64,000 bases of DNA from contig CAWZYM010000406.1 in assembly GCA_963966185.1 (NCBI GenBank), forward strand, positions 174,001 to 238,000, given 5' to 3'. Both the position numbers and the translations under genes were made by a program. Below are positions 1-9,769 of this stretch, in pieces (the stretch's first letter is position 1; each line of letters begins with the position of its first letter). The notes beneath the pieces were generated by a model that made no database searches, was not told where the DNA came from, and worked only from the letters and a program-made list of their open reading frames with translations. Origin of the DNA: Rhabditoides inermis (lineage: Eukaryota > Nematoda > Chromadorea > Rhabditida > Rhabditidae).

Positions 1-2353
1 ACGGTGTATCGCGAATTGCACTTGTTCGGAAAGGGAGATGTTACCATTGGAGATTTCGCCGTGATAGACAGCAAGTACATCAAGGGTGAGTGATGAATTT
101 TTGAAATGTGTACATGAATGATGTTCTTGTAAGGATTCGACATGAAGGACTCATACGACAAATGGAGAAAGCGCCGCGGCACAATGTCAGGCGATGATGC
201 TGAGAGAGCGCGTCAGTTCGCGCAGTTTCTGTTGTGGGAGGTTCGATAATTTGTTTTCTTGCGAAAGCGATTTTTTTAATCTTTCAGCATAGTAGATGGA
301 GAGGGGCGATACGTCGTTACACTGCGCGCGCACTCACTGCCACTGACGGGAAAATTGACCTCGATCCTCAGATGATCAACGTATGGAATCGTGAGTCATT
401 TAACAATAACGTTCCTTTCATGGTCATAAAACCATAGGTTTCCTATCGACGATAACTTCTCAAGATCCAGATGATCCAGCTGTGATGCACTGCCACCGGA
501 CGATCCTATACTATGCTGTGTAAGTGTTTTGTTCATTAAAACATATATCATAGTTTGTAGGAGATGGACATCTCGTCGCACTCCTGGTAGCGACAGCGAC
601 CTCCCGTAAGTGAATTACCTAAATTTAGACGTACAAGTTCATGTTATTATAATTGCTATTATATTATAGTTGTTACTGTTTTTTTTGTAGGCACTGCCCC
701 GCTCGATTGAGGAGGCTTCTGTCGAGGCACACTCCCGTCTTCAGCAAAGATGATCTAGACTTTCCGCTCCCTCCGAGTGACGAACGCGATGCTGATACCG
801 AAGAAGACCCAACAGAAGACGTTCGCACTTCTCGTCAACGCGGTGGGTCTCGCATCAAGAAACTTTTTGCGGGCGTGAAGATGGAAATGGAAACGGACAA
901 CGGCGAGTCGCTAGAGCAGAACGGATACGGTGAGGAGCAAGAGGATGGTGAGGGCGAGCCTGCGGGCGACCCAGACGAGCTGCTAAAAGAAGACGATGAA
1001 GTCGAGCCGCAGGAAAAGCCACTTGAGGAGGACGATGTGGACAAGTCGGCAGAGGTACTGCTGAAGGAGGGCGATGAGAGCGATCCAGGCGAGCTCAAGG
1101 AAGACAGCGAAGGCGAGCCGGAGGTGCAACTGGAGGAGGCCGTATGCGACGAGCAGCCGCCCGACGGAGAAGACGAGCTACTGGTGGAGAAGGAGGAATT
1201 AAGGAAAGGACACTGCGACCAGTCGATAAACGGAGTTGGGCATGAAGGAGATGAGAATCTCCTCAAGTCATCGAAGCGTGGTCGGCATACGCTTTCATTG
1301 ACGAACGACGAAGACAACAGCTCGGATGATACCCTGATATCTTCCAGCAGCAGCGACAGCGACCAGTATGTTCTGGATGAGTGAGTACAGGATGTTATAC
1401 GGATTTATCTTTACACCTTAAATTTTTTTCAGATCGCTGTCATCTGATGGATCTCTCGACTTGGATCTTAGCGACAATGACTTGAACGATCTGTCTAGCA
1501 AGTGAGTTTTTTTGTTTAGTTTTTTCATATTGTTTTTTTTTTACAAATGTGCATATCCAGGAGAACCGCAAATGTGCCCAAGAAGAAGAAAGCCAAGCTT
1601 GAAGTGTGTCGACAGCGTTCGACGACGGCAGGAAAGGCATCTACAATCAGGAAACCTGCAGCTATCAAGAAGCGATCTAGGCAGTCTAAGATCAGTGAGG
1701 AGCAGAAGGTTAATGATAGCAAAGATGTCTGTGTTGATTTGTTTTGATTTAATATACAATTTCTTCAGTCGCACGCCACCACCAAGTCGGCGGCCACCAC
1801 GTCGAACCAGTCATCGACAACCACGAAACGGGACAATCAGACTAACAGTTCAACTATGAAGAGGTAAATTTCTTTGTGTGTATGTCTTGTGTGTACTAGT
1901 GTGTGTCTGTGTGAGTGTACCGGTGTGTGTCTGTGTGAACGATGTTACGACAGAAATTGTTTCAGTTCTAACTCTGCCGGTTCTGCTTCCTCTTCTGCTC
2001 CTCCCATACGCGGAAACAAGCCAGCAACGGTAAACACGGATAGCCCGTCAGCTTCCCGCACCAAGACTCAACTCGCCAAGGCCGATACATCTCGCACGTC
2101 AGGTGCTCCTGTTGTTACGAATACAAGGAAACGCGAAAACAAGACATCATCCAGTACTACCAAAACTGTGCCTGCTGTCCCCGACACTGGAGTCGTTGTT
2201 CCTCGAAAGAAACGGTTGGTTTTTTTTTATCTGTGAACGTATGTATAATTAATTTTATGTTTTTGTATTTTTATTCCAGTTTACATATGTTTTTTTTACA
2301 GCGTCGTCCTTCCCAAGCCACCACAGCAGCCCGGTTTTTCGTCTACGAAGTAA
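1..2353 (+). CDS. 3' part of an unrecognised multi-exon gene for an acidic, probably nuclear protein
   Basis: Eleven exons keep one open frame: 1-85, 134-240, 288-390, 438-519, 561-605, 691-1380, 1433-1501, 1561-1708, 1769-1863, 1966-2214 and 2302-2353 (1725 nt, 574 residues, TAA at 2351). Donors are mostly GTGAGT or GTAAGT-like; acceptors are T-rich (TTTTTTTCAG, TTTTTACAG). Introns are 42-102 nt. The 5' end lies outside the window. Residues 1-140 are Arg/Trp-rich and probably helical. The long exon (about residues 141-371) is strongly acidic, with Glu/Asp tracts and repeated LLKE-type segments. PKKKKAK near residue 400 resembles a nuclear localisation signal. The C-terminus is rich in Ser, Thr, Lys and Pro. 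I recognise no family and assign no function. It lies upstream of a Pif1-type helicase remnant and could be cellular or transposon-borne. Reading-frame continuity over ten introns makes the model strong; the function is open. Confidence 0.75.
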
Positions 2354-2498
2354 ACGAAACGAGGCATATATCTACACACCTCCGCTTTCTAAACTTATTA
2401 TCTCTATTATGACCCCACCATTGATTGTTGTTACTTTTGTTGTAACTTTACGCTGATATCTTTTTCCCTCGTTCACTGTTTTGTTGCAATGTTTATTC

Positions 2499-2504
2499 AA
2501 TAAA
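2499..2504 (+). terminator. Poly(A) signal of the first gene
   Basis: AATAAA lies 146 nt after the stop codon of the multi-exon gene, at a normal 3' UTR distance for a nematode-type gene. It is followed by a low-complexity stretch. Confidence 0.6.
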
Positions 2505-2529
2505 GAGCTGAGATTGAAATCTGGTTTCA

Positions 2530-2762
2530 AATATGATATACACAACTACTACACACTTTTACACATTCAACTACTACACACTTTTACATGCACACTACAC
2601 ACTTCTACACAATCATTTATCACCGTTTTCTATATCTCTTTACACCGTCCTACACGCTGTGTAGAACTCAGTTTTCTACACACCAGCGCCGTGTTGCACT
2701 CAGTGCTATTCCAATCTCGCCGTGTAGAAAATTTTTGTGTAGTACACGGTGTAGAACAGTAT
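2530..2762. repeat. CTACACA-rich low-complexity stretch
   Basis: Irregular repeats of CTACACACTTTTACA and related words run from about 2545. From 2650 on, CTACAC and GTGTAG words alternate and can pair locally. Short open frames here are low complexity; I see no gene. The stretch ends where the helicase remnant begins. Confidence 0.5.
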
Positions 2763-2847
2763 CTGAGAGGGCGAGGACGACTTCATCGACGATATCGTCG
2801 TGAACAAGGGGAAGACTGTGCAGCAACTGGCCAAGGAGACTAGGGTG

Positions 2848-2907
2848 AGTGAGAGAGAGAGATAGAGAGAAAGGGAGAGAGAGAAAGAGAGAAAGAGAGA
2901 GAGAGAG

Positions 2908-2942
<35 letters not shown>
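2848..2942 (+). repeat. GA microsatellite in helicase intron
   Basis: Nearly pure GA dinucleotide run with a few A or G interruptions, directly after the donor at 2845 and inside the intron that ends at 3053. Confidence 0.9.
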
Positions 2943-2946
<4 letters not shown>

Positions 2947-3662
2947 GAATACGAAACAGAGAGAGGGAGAGGGAAGGAGGTCCCTTCGTTTTGAGTGAGA
3001 GAAAGACTTTAGAGAAAGAGACACAGAGACTTTATGAGATTCGTACTTTTCAGGATATGCTGAACTCTGAGCAGAAGGCCATCTTCAACCGCATTATGAA
3101 CACGATCCGAGAGGACGAGGAGGAGATGGATCGGGAGGAAAGTGAGTTTTGCTTGTTGCTCTACATCTCAAAAAGGTCATTCTGGTCGGAGACTATCGAC
3201 AGGTGAGAAAAAATATTATCGAATATACCAACGCACACCGATGTTATCAGCTAACTATCAATCGACGTCCACCACTAACCTATATTGTTGACTTTCACGG
3301 TACTTGGCTAAGCTGTTACGTAAACCTGCGAAAGTAGTTGAGGACGTGGGTATACGGTATTTGATTTTACAAGTATACGTTTACGTTACTATACGTTACT
3401 ATTGTACTTGGGGTGCGTGGTCATTTGGGGTGCGTGGCGTGCGGATATACAGTACTTGGTTATACAGGTATACGGTACTTGGATTTACTGCACTACTTGG
3501 GTATGCAATAATTGGTAATACAGTTCATCCAGAGAGATTACGAGCAAAAATTATTTGGATTGGCTATTATTCATACCACAACAGTTTATAGTAGTTTGAA
3601 AATAGTAGTTTGGATCATTCTTTTCGTGGCAAATTGTTTAAAATCCGAGTGTAACAATGCAA

Positions 3663-3671
3663 TAGAGAGAG

Positions 3672-3754
<83 letters not shown>
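3663..3754 (+). repeat. GA microsatellite in helicase intron
   Basis: About 90 bp of almost uninterrupted GA within the 3203-3811 intron. The rest of that intron (3203-3660) is AT-rich, with short tandem words of the type ATACGGTACTTGG, and has no coding signal. Confidence 0.9.
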
Positions 3755-3757
<3 letters not shown>

Positions 3758-4020
3758 GAAAGAGTGGAGATAGAAGAATGAGAAAAGAAAAAAGAGAGAT
3801 ACTGATTACAGACGCTGCCAATCATCAAGGACCTCGAGGGAGACCAGGTGCTGGTGGAGTCATTCATCAACCACCCGATGTGGGATGATGCGGAAAAGAC
3901 TATCCTGGAGAAGAACATGCGAGCAGTGGACAACGAGGACTACGCGGCACTGATCAGGCAGATCGGCGATGGAGTCGACACCCGAGACGGCACCGTGCAA
4001 GTGAGTTGATGAGACAGTGA

Positions 4021-4077
4021 GAAGAAAGAGAGAGAGAAATAGAGATAGATAGAGAGAGAGAGAAAGAGAGAGAGAGA
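4021..4077 (+). repeat. GA microsatellite in helicase intron
   Basis: GA-rich run with GATA interruptions in the 4001-4117 intron. Confidence 0.85.
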
Positions 4078-4708
4078 TTGTAAGAGGAACTACAGGAAAA
4101 ACGTGAGGTGTTTGTAGGTGTGCTCGAAGTGCTTCCCCGTGTTTCTCCCGTCTCCGCAAGATGTCGTCGACTGGACGTTCGATGAGATGGAGGTGGAGGA
4201 GAAGAGAGTGGACAGCTGCATTCTCGCTTTGACCAACAACCACGTGGAGCAGTACAACCAGATGGTGAGTGAATACTTGCTTCATTGTGATTATTTGTTG
4301 ATGTCAGGTGCTGGAGAGGATGCCGCGAATGGAGAAAGAGGAAAGCTACTCGGAGCACACCTACCTGTCGATCGACTCGCCGGACTCGACGGGAGGACTA
4401 CAGCTTGCTCCAGAGGACTGCCACAAGCAGTGCCCCACCGGACTGCCGCCCCACGCTCTCCACCTCAAGGTATCTAATTGACTATAGGTTTAATGAATTT
4501 CCTTTTTTTCGCTCGGTGCGACCTGCATGTTGATCAAAAACGTAGATGTGCGTCGAGGATTGACCAACGGCACGCGGATCATCATTCGCAAGATGGTGAG
4601 ATGATTCAGTATAAGCTTAGTTTTTTTTTTTGCTTTCAGAGGAAACACTCGCTGGTCGTGCAGAGGATCGACGAGGGGAACGAGGAGGAGTTTGATCTGA
4701 GCAAGTGA

Positions 4709-4770
4709 GTGAGAGGAAGGAGAGAGGGAGGGAGAAAAATGCGGGGAAGGAGAGAGAGAGAAAGAGAGAA

Positions 4771-4814
<44 letters not shown>

Positions 4815-4820
4815 GAAAAG
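4709..4820 (+). repeat. GA microsatellite in helicase intron
   Basis: GA/GAAA run filling most of the 4705-4851 intron. Confidence 0.85.
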
Positions 4821-5364
4821 AGTCAAAAAGATGTGGGTACGATGTTTTCAGGATGCTGCTCCAACACTCGGAGACGGGCAAAGCGCTCTTCTCCCGTTTC
4901 CAATTCCCGATCCGTTTGGCCTTCGCCATCACCATCAACAAGGCACAGGGAGCCACTCTGGGAAAGGTGAGCCCTTATTCCTAGATAGTATAGTTTGTTT
5001 CTTGTAGGTGGGTCTGATCTTCACCAACCCGGTCTTCAGCCATGGTCAGTTGTTTGTTGCCATGAGCAGGGTGCGCGATCGGAAGTCGATCCGAATCTTC
5101 ACTCTTCCTTTTTTTCCCTCTCTTCCTCTTTTTCCTTCTCTCAAGTCTCCTCTCGCATTTTTTCTATTGTCAATGCAACGATAACATTACTCTTATTCGC
5201 TCTAACACTGCCTTTCTCTATATTTATATCTATATGCTTCTCTCTAATTTTTCCTCTCTCCCTCTCTCTCTCCGTTCTTTGTCAATGCATTTTTAGAGAT
5301 GGAATTAAATTTTTTGCTTGGACATGGAGCTGCCGGACAGCGAGATTTTGATGGTTTTTAACCG

Positions 5365-6563
5365 GATAATGAAAGCTAAATTGAGAACTCACAACGTGGA
5401 CTACAGCCGAGGACGTAAACTCAACTATCTGCAAAGTTTCATACAAATCGGTTTAGTATGAATCAAGTCATGAAGGCGGAACTAATCAAAATCGCAAAAG
5501 AAATGCGAGGGCGCGCGCTTCTTTTGATAATTTGACAATATGTTCCTCACACCGTAACCAATAACGCTGAATTTTGCAGGTACGCACTATTTGTTGAAAC
5601 TATCTGTTAAACGTATTTACGGAAAATGAAGCGGAGATGTTTCTTAGATGAGACACGTTCGCTGCGAACAGCTACAAAATCGATTACTTTCGTGGTTTTT
5701 CTTCGAAATATAGGCAATGAGTGTAATTGGAAAGTATTTACGAAGTGGACTGCGTCCTAAAGTAATATGTAAACTTTCTGAAAAGTTTCACGCAAATTGG
5801 TTCAGTAGAAACGGAGATATGCACGCGGACACACAAGAAAAAGTGCAAAAATGATAATGTTTGGTGGTTTTCCGACCAAAAAAAAGAGGTAATGAAGACA
5901 AAATTGAGAACTATCACAAAGTGAACTGCATCAGAAAACGTAAACTCAACTATCTCAAACGTTTATTGCAAATTGGTTCTGTGTGAATCAAGTTGTGACC
6001 GCGGAAATACTCAAAATCGCAATAGTGAGGCGAGTGCGCGCGCGCATCTCTTGCTAATTTGGTTATATTTTCCTCAAACCGTAACCAATAAGGGTGAATT
6101 TCCAGGTTCGTGACAGAACTATTTGTTAAAAGTTATTATGAAAACAAGAAGCGGAATGGTTTCTTAGGTAAAGAGCTTTCGCAGCGGACAGCACCAAAAT
6201 CGGGGAATTTTGAGGTTTTTCTACCAAATATAGGCAATGAGTGTAATTGGAGAGTGATCACAAAGTGGACTGCATCCTGAAGTACTATGTAAACTTTTTG
6301 CAAAGTTTGACGCAAATCGGTTCGGTAGAAACGGAGTTATGCCCGCGGAAACACAAGAAAAAGTGCAAAAGTGACCATTTTTGGTGGTTTTTCGACCAAA
6401 TATGGACGTAGAGGAGGAACTGAGAGGTGTCTGAATTTTGTCGTCGTCCTTGCAAAGGAATACAACTTTCTACCAAGTTTCATGTGAATTGGTTGAGTTT
6501 GAAGCTAGTTATGACTCTGGAATGACGGACAGAGACAATAGGACATTTTAGTAGAAAAGGCGA
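5365..6563. repeat. Two tandem copies of a ~520-bp non-coding repeat plus shared tail
   Basis: The segment starting near 5365 (AATTGAGAACT, then GTAAACTCAACTATCT) recurs near 5888. The AGGCAATGAGTGTAATTGGA segment at 5713 recurs at 6232, a period of 519 bp. Each copy contains the words AAACGGAG and AAGAAAAAGTGCAAAA. The second copy runs into a tail (gacagagacaataggacattttag, ending GGCGA) that resembles the tail of all later units, immediately before the hairpin at 6564. Between 5185 and 5365 lies T/C-rich sequence without a visible gene. Confidence 0.7.
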
Positions 6564-7523
6564 CTAGCCCGAGCGGCGCTGGCGCGCCGCTCGGGCTAGG
6601 GCCGCCTTCGGCGGCCTCATCACTCAAACATCAAAAATGAAATCATCACTCAAATCTAATTTCATAACTAAATTATGTCCACAAACCTCTAAACCAACTA
6701 AGAAGTACATTACATAACGAAATACCAAAAACGAAGACAATTGAACGTTGTTTACAAACTTGTTTACTTGTTTACACTTTATGTAAACAACATTTTTGAA
6801 CTCGCCTCTAAGTCTACTACACGTTGTACATCTTTATAACACGTTTTCAGGTTGTTTACATATTTGTTTACTTGTTTACAACATCTGTAAACAACATTAT
6901 TGAACTCACCAATAATGTTACTAAACATCTGACATCTTTGAAACACATTTTCAGATTGTTTACAAAGTTGTTTACTTGTTTACATCACCTGTAAACAACA
7001 TTTTTGAACTCGCCTCTTGGTCGACAACATCTTAGATACCTTCAAAACAAACTTTAAATTTGTTGACAAAGTTGTTTACTTGTTGACAAACATCTAAACA
7101 ACAACACCGCTGACTTGTCCCCAGGTCACATACCAAGTTTGGACTCTTTGGCATCAAAACTGACCGAGATACAACATTACCATATTTGGAATTATGCAAA
7201 TGAGGTCAATAATCAAAGTTCAAATCACCGACCGTACAGTACCCTAACCACAAAAGGGCATCTCAGTAGCTTGAAAACGAAGCATAGTTTACATAGAACT
7301 GGCCATCTCGCTGATTCTATGTTCTCAAATATGCAAATTTTCTAGGGAGAACCCATATAAGGAACGGTCAGATCAGGACCCCAGGTAAACGATTGCGTGC
7401 GGTGACCACCTGAGATCTAATTTCCATACCTCAACCCCCATCGATCACTACAACTTGAGATACAACCCCGGACAGACAGACAAACAAACTCCATAGCATA
7501 ATTTATAGGGGGTGGGCGGGTGA
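6564..7523. repeat. Class II hairpin unit with forkhead-like repeats
   Basis: Begins with a 36-bp palindrome (6564-6599, CTAGCCCGAG...CTCGGGCTAG) and a second hairpin, GGGCCGCCTTCGGCGGCCT. Then come several TTGTTTAC(TTGTTTAC) and GTAAACAACA motifs (about 6755-7110), one 118-bp-type segment (about 7115-7300, with a CATATTTGGA core and ATGCAAAT), and the tail CATAGCATAATTTATAGGGGG. No coding evidence. Confidence 0.75.
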
Positions 7524-7630
7524 CGGGCCGGAGGCTCGCTTCGCTCGCCTCCGGCCCGCTAGTGGCGGCGGCTTCGCCGCCGCACTGCGCTCCGAGGCTC
7601 GCGCGCCTTCGGCGCGCTCGCCTCTCCGCG
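7524..7630. repeat. Class I GC-rich hairpin cassette
   Basis: Three adjacent perfect or near-perfect hairpins: H1 (GGGCCGGAGGC...GCCTCCGGCCCGCTAG), H2 (GGCGGCGGCTTCGCCGCCGC) and H3 (GAGGCTCGCGCGCC...GGCGCGCTCGCCTC). The 5' CTAG of H1 is missing here. Strong GC islands in AT-rich DNA; small open frames across them are shadows of the palindromes. A partial unit follows up to about 7809. Confidence 0.85.
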
Positions 7631-7809
7631 TCAACTCATCAAAAATCTAATCTGAATTCTCTTATGTCTCTAGTACACCTCAGAAGTCGAAATCTAAAGT
7701 TTTGGAGTTGTTTACTGTGTTGTTTAATTGTTTATCTGACTTGTGAACATTACCTTTGAACTCAGTATTTCGAGTACTACATGTTGGAGAACTTTAAAAC
7801 ACATTTCTG

Positions 7810-8307
7810 ATGAAATGTTTCCGATATATGGACGATATTCTAGTCATTTACCGAGAAAATGATGTGATTCAAAAAATAAAACACGACATTTATCACAGCT
7901 CACTCACTCTGGAACAAACCAATTCCGATATCAACAACACTGCATTTTTAGATTTGGACATTCATTTAGAAAATAACAAATTCACTACAAAACTGTATAA
8001 CAAAACCGACGATTACAATTTTCATGTGGTTCGTTTTCCACATGTCAATAGTAATATATCTTTGAACGTATCATATAACTGTTTACATGGAGAGTTAGTT
8101 AGAATATTCCGTTGCTGTTCGAAATATGAAGATTTCAAAATACGATGCAAACAGCTATTTGAAACGTATATCAAAAATGGACACTCGAATAATACCGTGA
8201 AAGTACGCATAGCAACCTCTATACTTTCGAATAGTGTATTAAAATGTAAATATAATATGCTTTCAAAACGTGATTTCTCAAAATTTTGCGAAGAAGTGTT
8301 TGAGTAA
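7810..8307 (+). pseudogene. C-terminal part of a Penelope-like reverse transcriptase
   Basis: A 165-residue open frame starts just before the RT catalytic box YMDDILVIY (about residues 6-14) and continues with FLDLDIHLENNKFTTKLYNK and an aromatic segment FHVVRFPHVNSNI, typical of RTs whose thumb follows YxDD closely. RT motifs upstream of YMDD are absent: the DNA just before the ATG is array sequence (TTTAAAACACATTTCTGA), so this is a 5'-truncated insertion. The frame ends at TAA 8305 and no GIY-YIG endonuclease follows. RTs of this kind copy the element's RNA into DNA. The Penelope-like assignment rests partly on the hammerhead-type sequence 284 nt downstream, since such elements are known to carry hammerheads; another non-LTR family is possible. 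The frame itself is undamaged but the protein is incomplete. Confidence 0.65.
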
Positions 8308-8590
8308 CAATTTCGATCTACACCAGTGATCTACCCATCGCACTCTCTCTTGCTCTCTCGACTGTATCACCCGTTCTCGAATGATCTGCGCGCACGTCTT
8401 ACGTCTTATCAACACAGCTGCGCGCACTTGCCTCTTTCATTCTAGCGTGTGCACTGATCGCAGTCAGCCGCTACCTCTCTGCTCTCAAAAGTTGTTTCCG
8501 TCACCACCATTCCTGAACATTTATTCACTAATGTCGAAACCTTTTGTTGTACATTATTCCCCCAACCCCGAAAACTATTCACAAATACTT
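8308..8590. other. 3' non-coding region of the RT insertion
   Basis: Unique sequence between the RT stop codon and the ribozyme-like element. It contains CT-rich words (CACTCTCTCTTGCTCTCTCG) and GTCGAAACC at about 8552-8560, which resembles the GAAA strand of a second hammerhead, but no matching CTGANGA strand was found. The array resumes at about 8725. Confidence 0.4.
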
Positions 8591-8670
8591 TTCCATCAAC
8601 TTCATCTCTGATGAGACTCCGGGTTGATGGAAGGCTCAAGTGGTAAGATGCTAGGAGTCGAAACCACTTG
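8591..8670 (+). ncRNA. Hammerhead-type ribozyme with permuted, pseudoknotted strand order
   Basis: Core strands CTGATGA (8608-8614) and GAAA (8660-8663) are present with exact helix registers. Helix I: 8603-8607 pairs with 8646-8650 (CATCT/AGATG). Helix II: 8615-8620 with 8654-8659 (GACTCC/GGAGTC). Helix III: 8637-8644 with 8663-8670 (CAAGTGGT/ACCACTTG). The cleavage triplet is GUA, so cleavage is predicted after A8645. A further 10-bp helix (8591-8600 with 8623-8632) encloses the CTGATGA strand. Linear order is helices I', II, III, I, II', III', so all three cross. The molecule can be read as two hairpins whose loops kiss to build the hammerhead core. Standard hammerheads have a cyclic 1-2-3 strand order; here it is 2-1-3. 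Activity is inferred only. Confidence 0.6.
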
Positions 8671-8724
8671 ATCCAAATTCGCGTTTTCTTCGTGATTACT
8701 CAATTGCGTGTTATTGATTTATCA

Positions 8725-9120
8725 CAAATTTGTTTACTTGTTTACTTCACTTGTAAACAACAAATAAGAACTCATTACTTGGTCTAGTACACGTTAGATA
8801 CCTTTGAAATGAGATTTGGAGTTGTTTACTTTTTTGTTTACTTGTTTACATGTCAAATAACTATTGAAATCAAACTCAGTACTTTGTGTAGTACACGTTA
8901 GAGATATTTAAAACACATTTCTGAGTTGTTTACAAACTTGTTTACTTGTTTACTTCACTTGTAAACAACAAATTTGAACTCAGTACTTGGTCTTGTACAC
9001 GTTAGATACCTTTGAAATGAGATTTGGAGTTGTTTACTTTTTTTGTTTACTTGTTTACCTAAGTTGTTTACCTAAAATTTTGTATTTGTTCACTTGTTAC
9101 CTGTACCAAGTTTGAGTCCT
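8725..9120. repeat. 208-bp satellite with forkhead-like sites, first block
   Basis: The phrase ACTTGGTCT(A/T)GTACACGTTAGATACC at about 8777 recurs at about 8985, a 208-bp period. Each unit has TTGTTTACTTGTTTAC and TTGTAAACAACA. No coding evidence. Confidence 0.75.
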
Positions 9121-9769
9121 CTACCTTGAAAACTAACCGAGTTATTAATTTTAGAATATTTTTGAATATTAAAAAAGGCGAAAATTGAAAAATTAAATAA
9201 AATTCAAACATTTAATAAAAATCTGAAATAATTCATGAAAAAATGTATGACGGTAGTGATTATTAAATAAGAAAATCCAGGTGTCAACTCTCACCTAGAC
9301 GAAAGTTACGGGGTCGTAAAGTGAAATTGGAAGTTTATGCTAATTTATCTCAGATGAGAGATGACAGGTGACAAGTGTGACGGTACCTGGCAGGTACTCA
9401 GGACCGAGGGTGTCATTGGTGAAAGGGATGAGAGATTTGAAAACAAAAATTTCAAAAATTTCAAAATCCATGTGGTCCCCCCTTTGGAAAATTCAAATTT
9501 CTTCCGACAGGTGTATCTGTATCTACCTGTACAGGTGAGCTAGGTGAAAGAAAATAGAACGATTGCGTGCGGTCGAGGAACCGATGAAAACGTCCCGAGT
9601 TGAGTCGGATTGGTACTTTGGGACTTGAGATACGTGCCCGGAACTACAGACACGTACCATAGCAAATTTTATATAGCCCCGCCAGGGCGACAAGGCTCGC
9701 GCGCCTTCGGCGCGCTCGCCTTTCCGCTGTATAACCTTAAAATATATACTCATAACATAACTTTAAACA
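9121..9769. repeat. AT-rich unit end with single H3 hairpin
   Basis: AT-rich sequence with runs of A and the CAGGTG-rich segment (ACAGGTGACAAGTGTGACGGTACCTGG) found in later units, then the tail CATAGCAAATTTTATATAGCC. At 9694-9720 only the H3 hairpin (GGCTCGCGCGCC...GGCGCGCTCGCC) follows the tail; H1 and H2 are missing. Confidence 0.65.

Larger units (their letters stand above)
2768..5184 (+). pseudogene. Pif1/Helitron-type helicase remnant, 5'-truncated and without Walker A
   Basis: Exon-like segments give Pif1-family motifs in order: 2768-2844; 3054-3141 (DMLNSEQKAIFNRIM, start of the helicase domain); 3176-3202 (VILVGDYRQ, motif III); 3812-4000 (begins TLPIIKDL, continuing motif III); 4118-4264 (LTNNHVEQYNQM); 4308-4469; 4515-4595 (MLIKNVDVRRGLTNGTR); 4640-4704; 4852-4966 (ITINKAQGATLGK, motif V); 5008-5184 (FVAMSRVR, motif VI, then TAA). 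Most joins keep phase. Two signs of decay are visible. The exon(s) carrying the GKT Walker A motif are missing between 3141 and 3176, where only 34 nt remain and the phase is broken. The exon at 4515 has no AG acceptor in front of it. The family unwinds DNA with ATP; in Helitrons it is fused to a Rep nuclease, which is not seen here. A Helitron relic is the likeliest reading; a degraded cellular PIF1-like gene is the alternative. Confidence 0.75.

Noticed and set aside
835..1317. 160-residue Ser-rich minus-strand frame in the first gene
   Set aside because: Antisense shadow of the acidic exon (GAG/GAC codons read as CTC/GTC and TCC/TCT).
6564..6617. Class II hairpin as intrinsic terminator or bacterial-type repeat
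   Set aside because: The surrounding genes have spliceosomal introns; no U-tract follows and the hairpins are part of a eukaryotic satellite.
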